DNA of 64,000 nt from positions 19,094,901-19,158,900 of the forward strand of contig NC_080059.1 of assembly GCF_026212465.1 (NCBI RefSeq), in the 5' to 3' direction. Below the pieces are notes generated by a model. That model searched no databases. It saw only the letters and a program-made list of their open reading frames with translations, and was not told the DNA's origin. Positions 62,613-64,000 of this stretch are shown here, in pieces. The translations under genes were made by a program, and so were the position numbers. This DNA comes from Amaranthus tricolor (taxonomy: Eukaryota > Streptophyta > Magnoliopsida > Caryophyllales > Amaranthaceae). Each line of letters begins with the position of its first letter. Within the stretch, counting starts at the first letter, position 1.

Positions 62613-64000
62613 CTTTGTTTGCCATTATTATTAACGGCAAACTATCTAAAAAATTTAAGTAATTATTATAGAGGTTTTGTTCTCTATTTCTACTAACAAA
62701 CAGATTCTCTATTATAAATTTTGTTTATCTTTTTAAATTTTATTCCCTTAAATTAGACATTTATTTATTTATTTATTTTTTAAAATTTTTTTATGACATT
62801 TTCACTAAATTCTCTCAATCATTTTAATTTCTAATTATGGTTTAGTCCTATGAATTAAGGATGTTTCTCTTTTTTTTCATGGATGTCAGTTGTTCCCGTC
62901 TATTATGGTTAATCACTTTCATATTAATATGGTATTAAGGAGGGAAAAGTACTTTTAAAGCACTTGACCTAATGAGGACCAATATAGAAGGTTAAAATAC
63001 TATGTGTCTTCTTTTATTTGTCCATATGTCATCATGTGATTTTAAATTTTAATCTAAATTATTTTTAATAAAAAGACAACTCTACAACCCTTTACCTTTC
63101 CTCCTCCCCACTGTGGTTCCTCCACCCTTATCTACCAGCTTTTCAACCCTAAATCCTGCACAACCTTCTACCTAACCACAATTGTCATCAACTCACCATC
63201 TCCCAACGAGCGACCAACAGAAAACCAATATCACCTCCTTTAACAAATTGTAACCATAACCAACACCATCACAAAATCACTTTCGATGACTTCTCATCAA
63301 ACACCACAACATCAGAAAGCCAAAGCTCTTATATCATTGCTTCTATTGAGACTCAAACTTCAAGGCCATACCTTTATTATCCTCCTCTTCTTCTACAACT
63401 ATTACAAGAACAATATATAATTTTCCAAATTCTATCAATAAAAAATATATGAATTTACTTATAATACTTAAGAAAAATTATAATTAACAAAATGTTATTG
63501 ATCCCAGAAGATGAATTAGTTTGAATTGAATTGTGTAGGGGTAAGATAGGAGGAACTTATCTTCCTCTAAATGGGAAATGAAGGAGTGAATGAAGAATTG
63601 AATTGGGTCGATTTGGTGACCATTAGGAAAAAAGTGATTTTAATGTTGGGTGGTTTTGTGGGTAGGCTTCAATGGTACAGTATTGGTATTTGGGTTGATA
63701 AAGCTTTAGCGGTGGAGAACAGGAAAAAAAAGCCTTGATCGACGGCGGAGCTAAGTGGGAGGGTTGAGGGGGTGGCAAGAGCCCACCATCATTGCAATCT
63801 ACCCCAGCATGACCACCACTTGTTCTAGGGGTGGTGGGTGACTTAGGGATTTTATCTTTTTTTTTTGTTATTTTAAAAATTGTGAAATAAAAAAAAATTA
63901 AAGTTAACTTGTTTTACCATTTGTAGATCATTCAAGACTATAAAATTAAATAGCCATCAAAGTTTGGTGTTTTAAATATTAATTTAAAGTTGAGAATTTT
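62613..64000. other. Terminal intergenic stretch, no recognised gene
   Basis: AT-rich to about 63070, then a C-rich stretch (63100-63260, cctcctccccactgtggttc) and a G-rich stretch (63700-63845, gacggcggagctaagtggga, then ctaggggtggtgggtgactt). The latter resembles common plant transposon text, but I cannot delimit an element. No open frame of note on either strand. Confidence 0.5.

Overview
This window is nuclear DNA from a flowering plant, almost certainly a eudicot. The evidence is a plant-type satellite array, plant-specific transposon families (CACTA, MULE with a plant mobile domain gene, PIF/Harbinger with a Myb/SANT partner), Stowaway MITEs, GT-AG introns and two plant gene families (KIN-6 kinesin, TFIIS-N/DLN protein). 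The style of the LTR and MITE sequences reminds me of Caryophyllales/Amaranthaceae, but that is only an impression. There is nothing bacterial here, and I saw no rRNA, tRNA or CRISPR.

Layout. 1-21378 is the edge of a large satellite array of ~167-bp monomers. Its first ~11.3 kb is a higher-order repeat (HOR) of 8 monomers (1337 bp), and diagnostic variants show a further 3-HOR superperiod of 4011 bp. Next come a 1519-bp (9-monomer) duplication at ~11.35-14.4 kb and then diverged monomers up to the edge. At 21379 the array abuts a truncated, heavily mutated CACTA (En/Spm) element that runs to 29455 on the minus strand. It carries a TNP2 transposase pseudogene and a second gene with DUF8039-like and Ulp1-like parts. 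One isolated satellite monomer sits between these two genes.

29.6-33.6 kb holds decayed retroelements (a LINE zinc-finger remnant and an LTR-like segment), an unidentified coding fragment, MITE and Helitron-like pieces, and short direct repeats. 33.6-47.9 kb is a decayed KIN-6 kinesin gene on the plus strand. Its first exons contain stop codons, the centre of the motor domain is missing, and its introns are full of transposons. One of these is a nested pair: a 2447-bp MULE with a 9-bp target duplication sits inside a ~3.5-kb hAT-like element with an 8-bp target duplication. The MULE carries part of a plant mobile domain gene and palindromic subterminal arrays. A second hAT-like element, a Stowaway MITE, and SINE and LINE pieces are also present.

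48-53.4 kb is intergenic and includes a 2.9-kb solo LTR (5-bp target duplication) that has landed in the terminus of a MITE. 54926-57730 is the one clearly intact host gene, a 934-residue TFIIS N-terminal domain protein with five DLN motifs. 58499-62609 is a PIF/Harbinger element with an intact two-exon Myb/SANT-like gene and a three-exon transposase carrying only two visible lesions. The last 1.4 kb has no recognisable gene.

Overall this looks like a satellite edge, possibly pericentromeric, passing into gene-poor and transposon-rich chromatin. The most interesting signals are the three-level satellite organisation, the satellite monomer inside the CACTA element that borders the array, and the MULE with palindromic arrays and a plant mobile domain gene.
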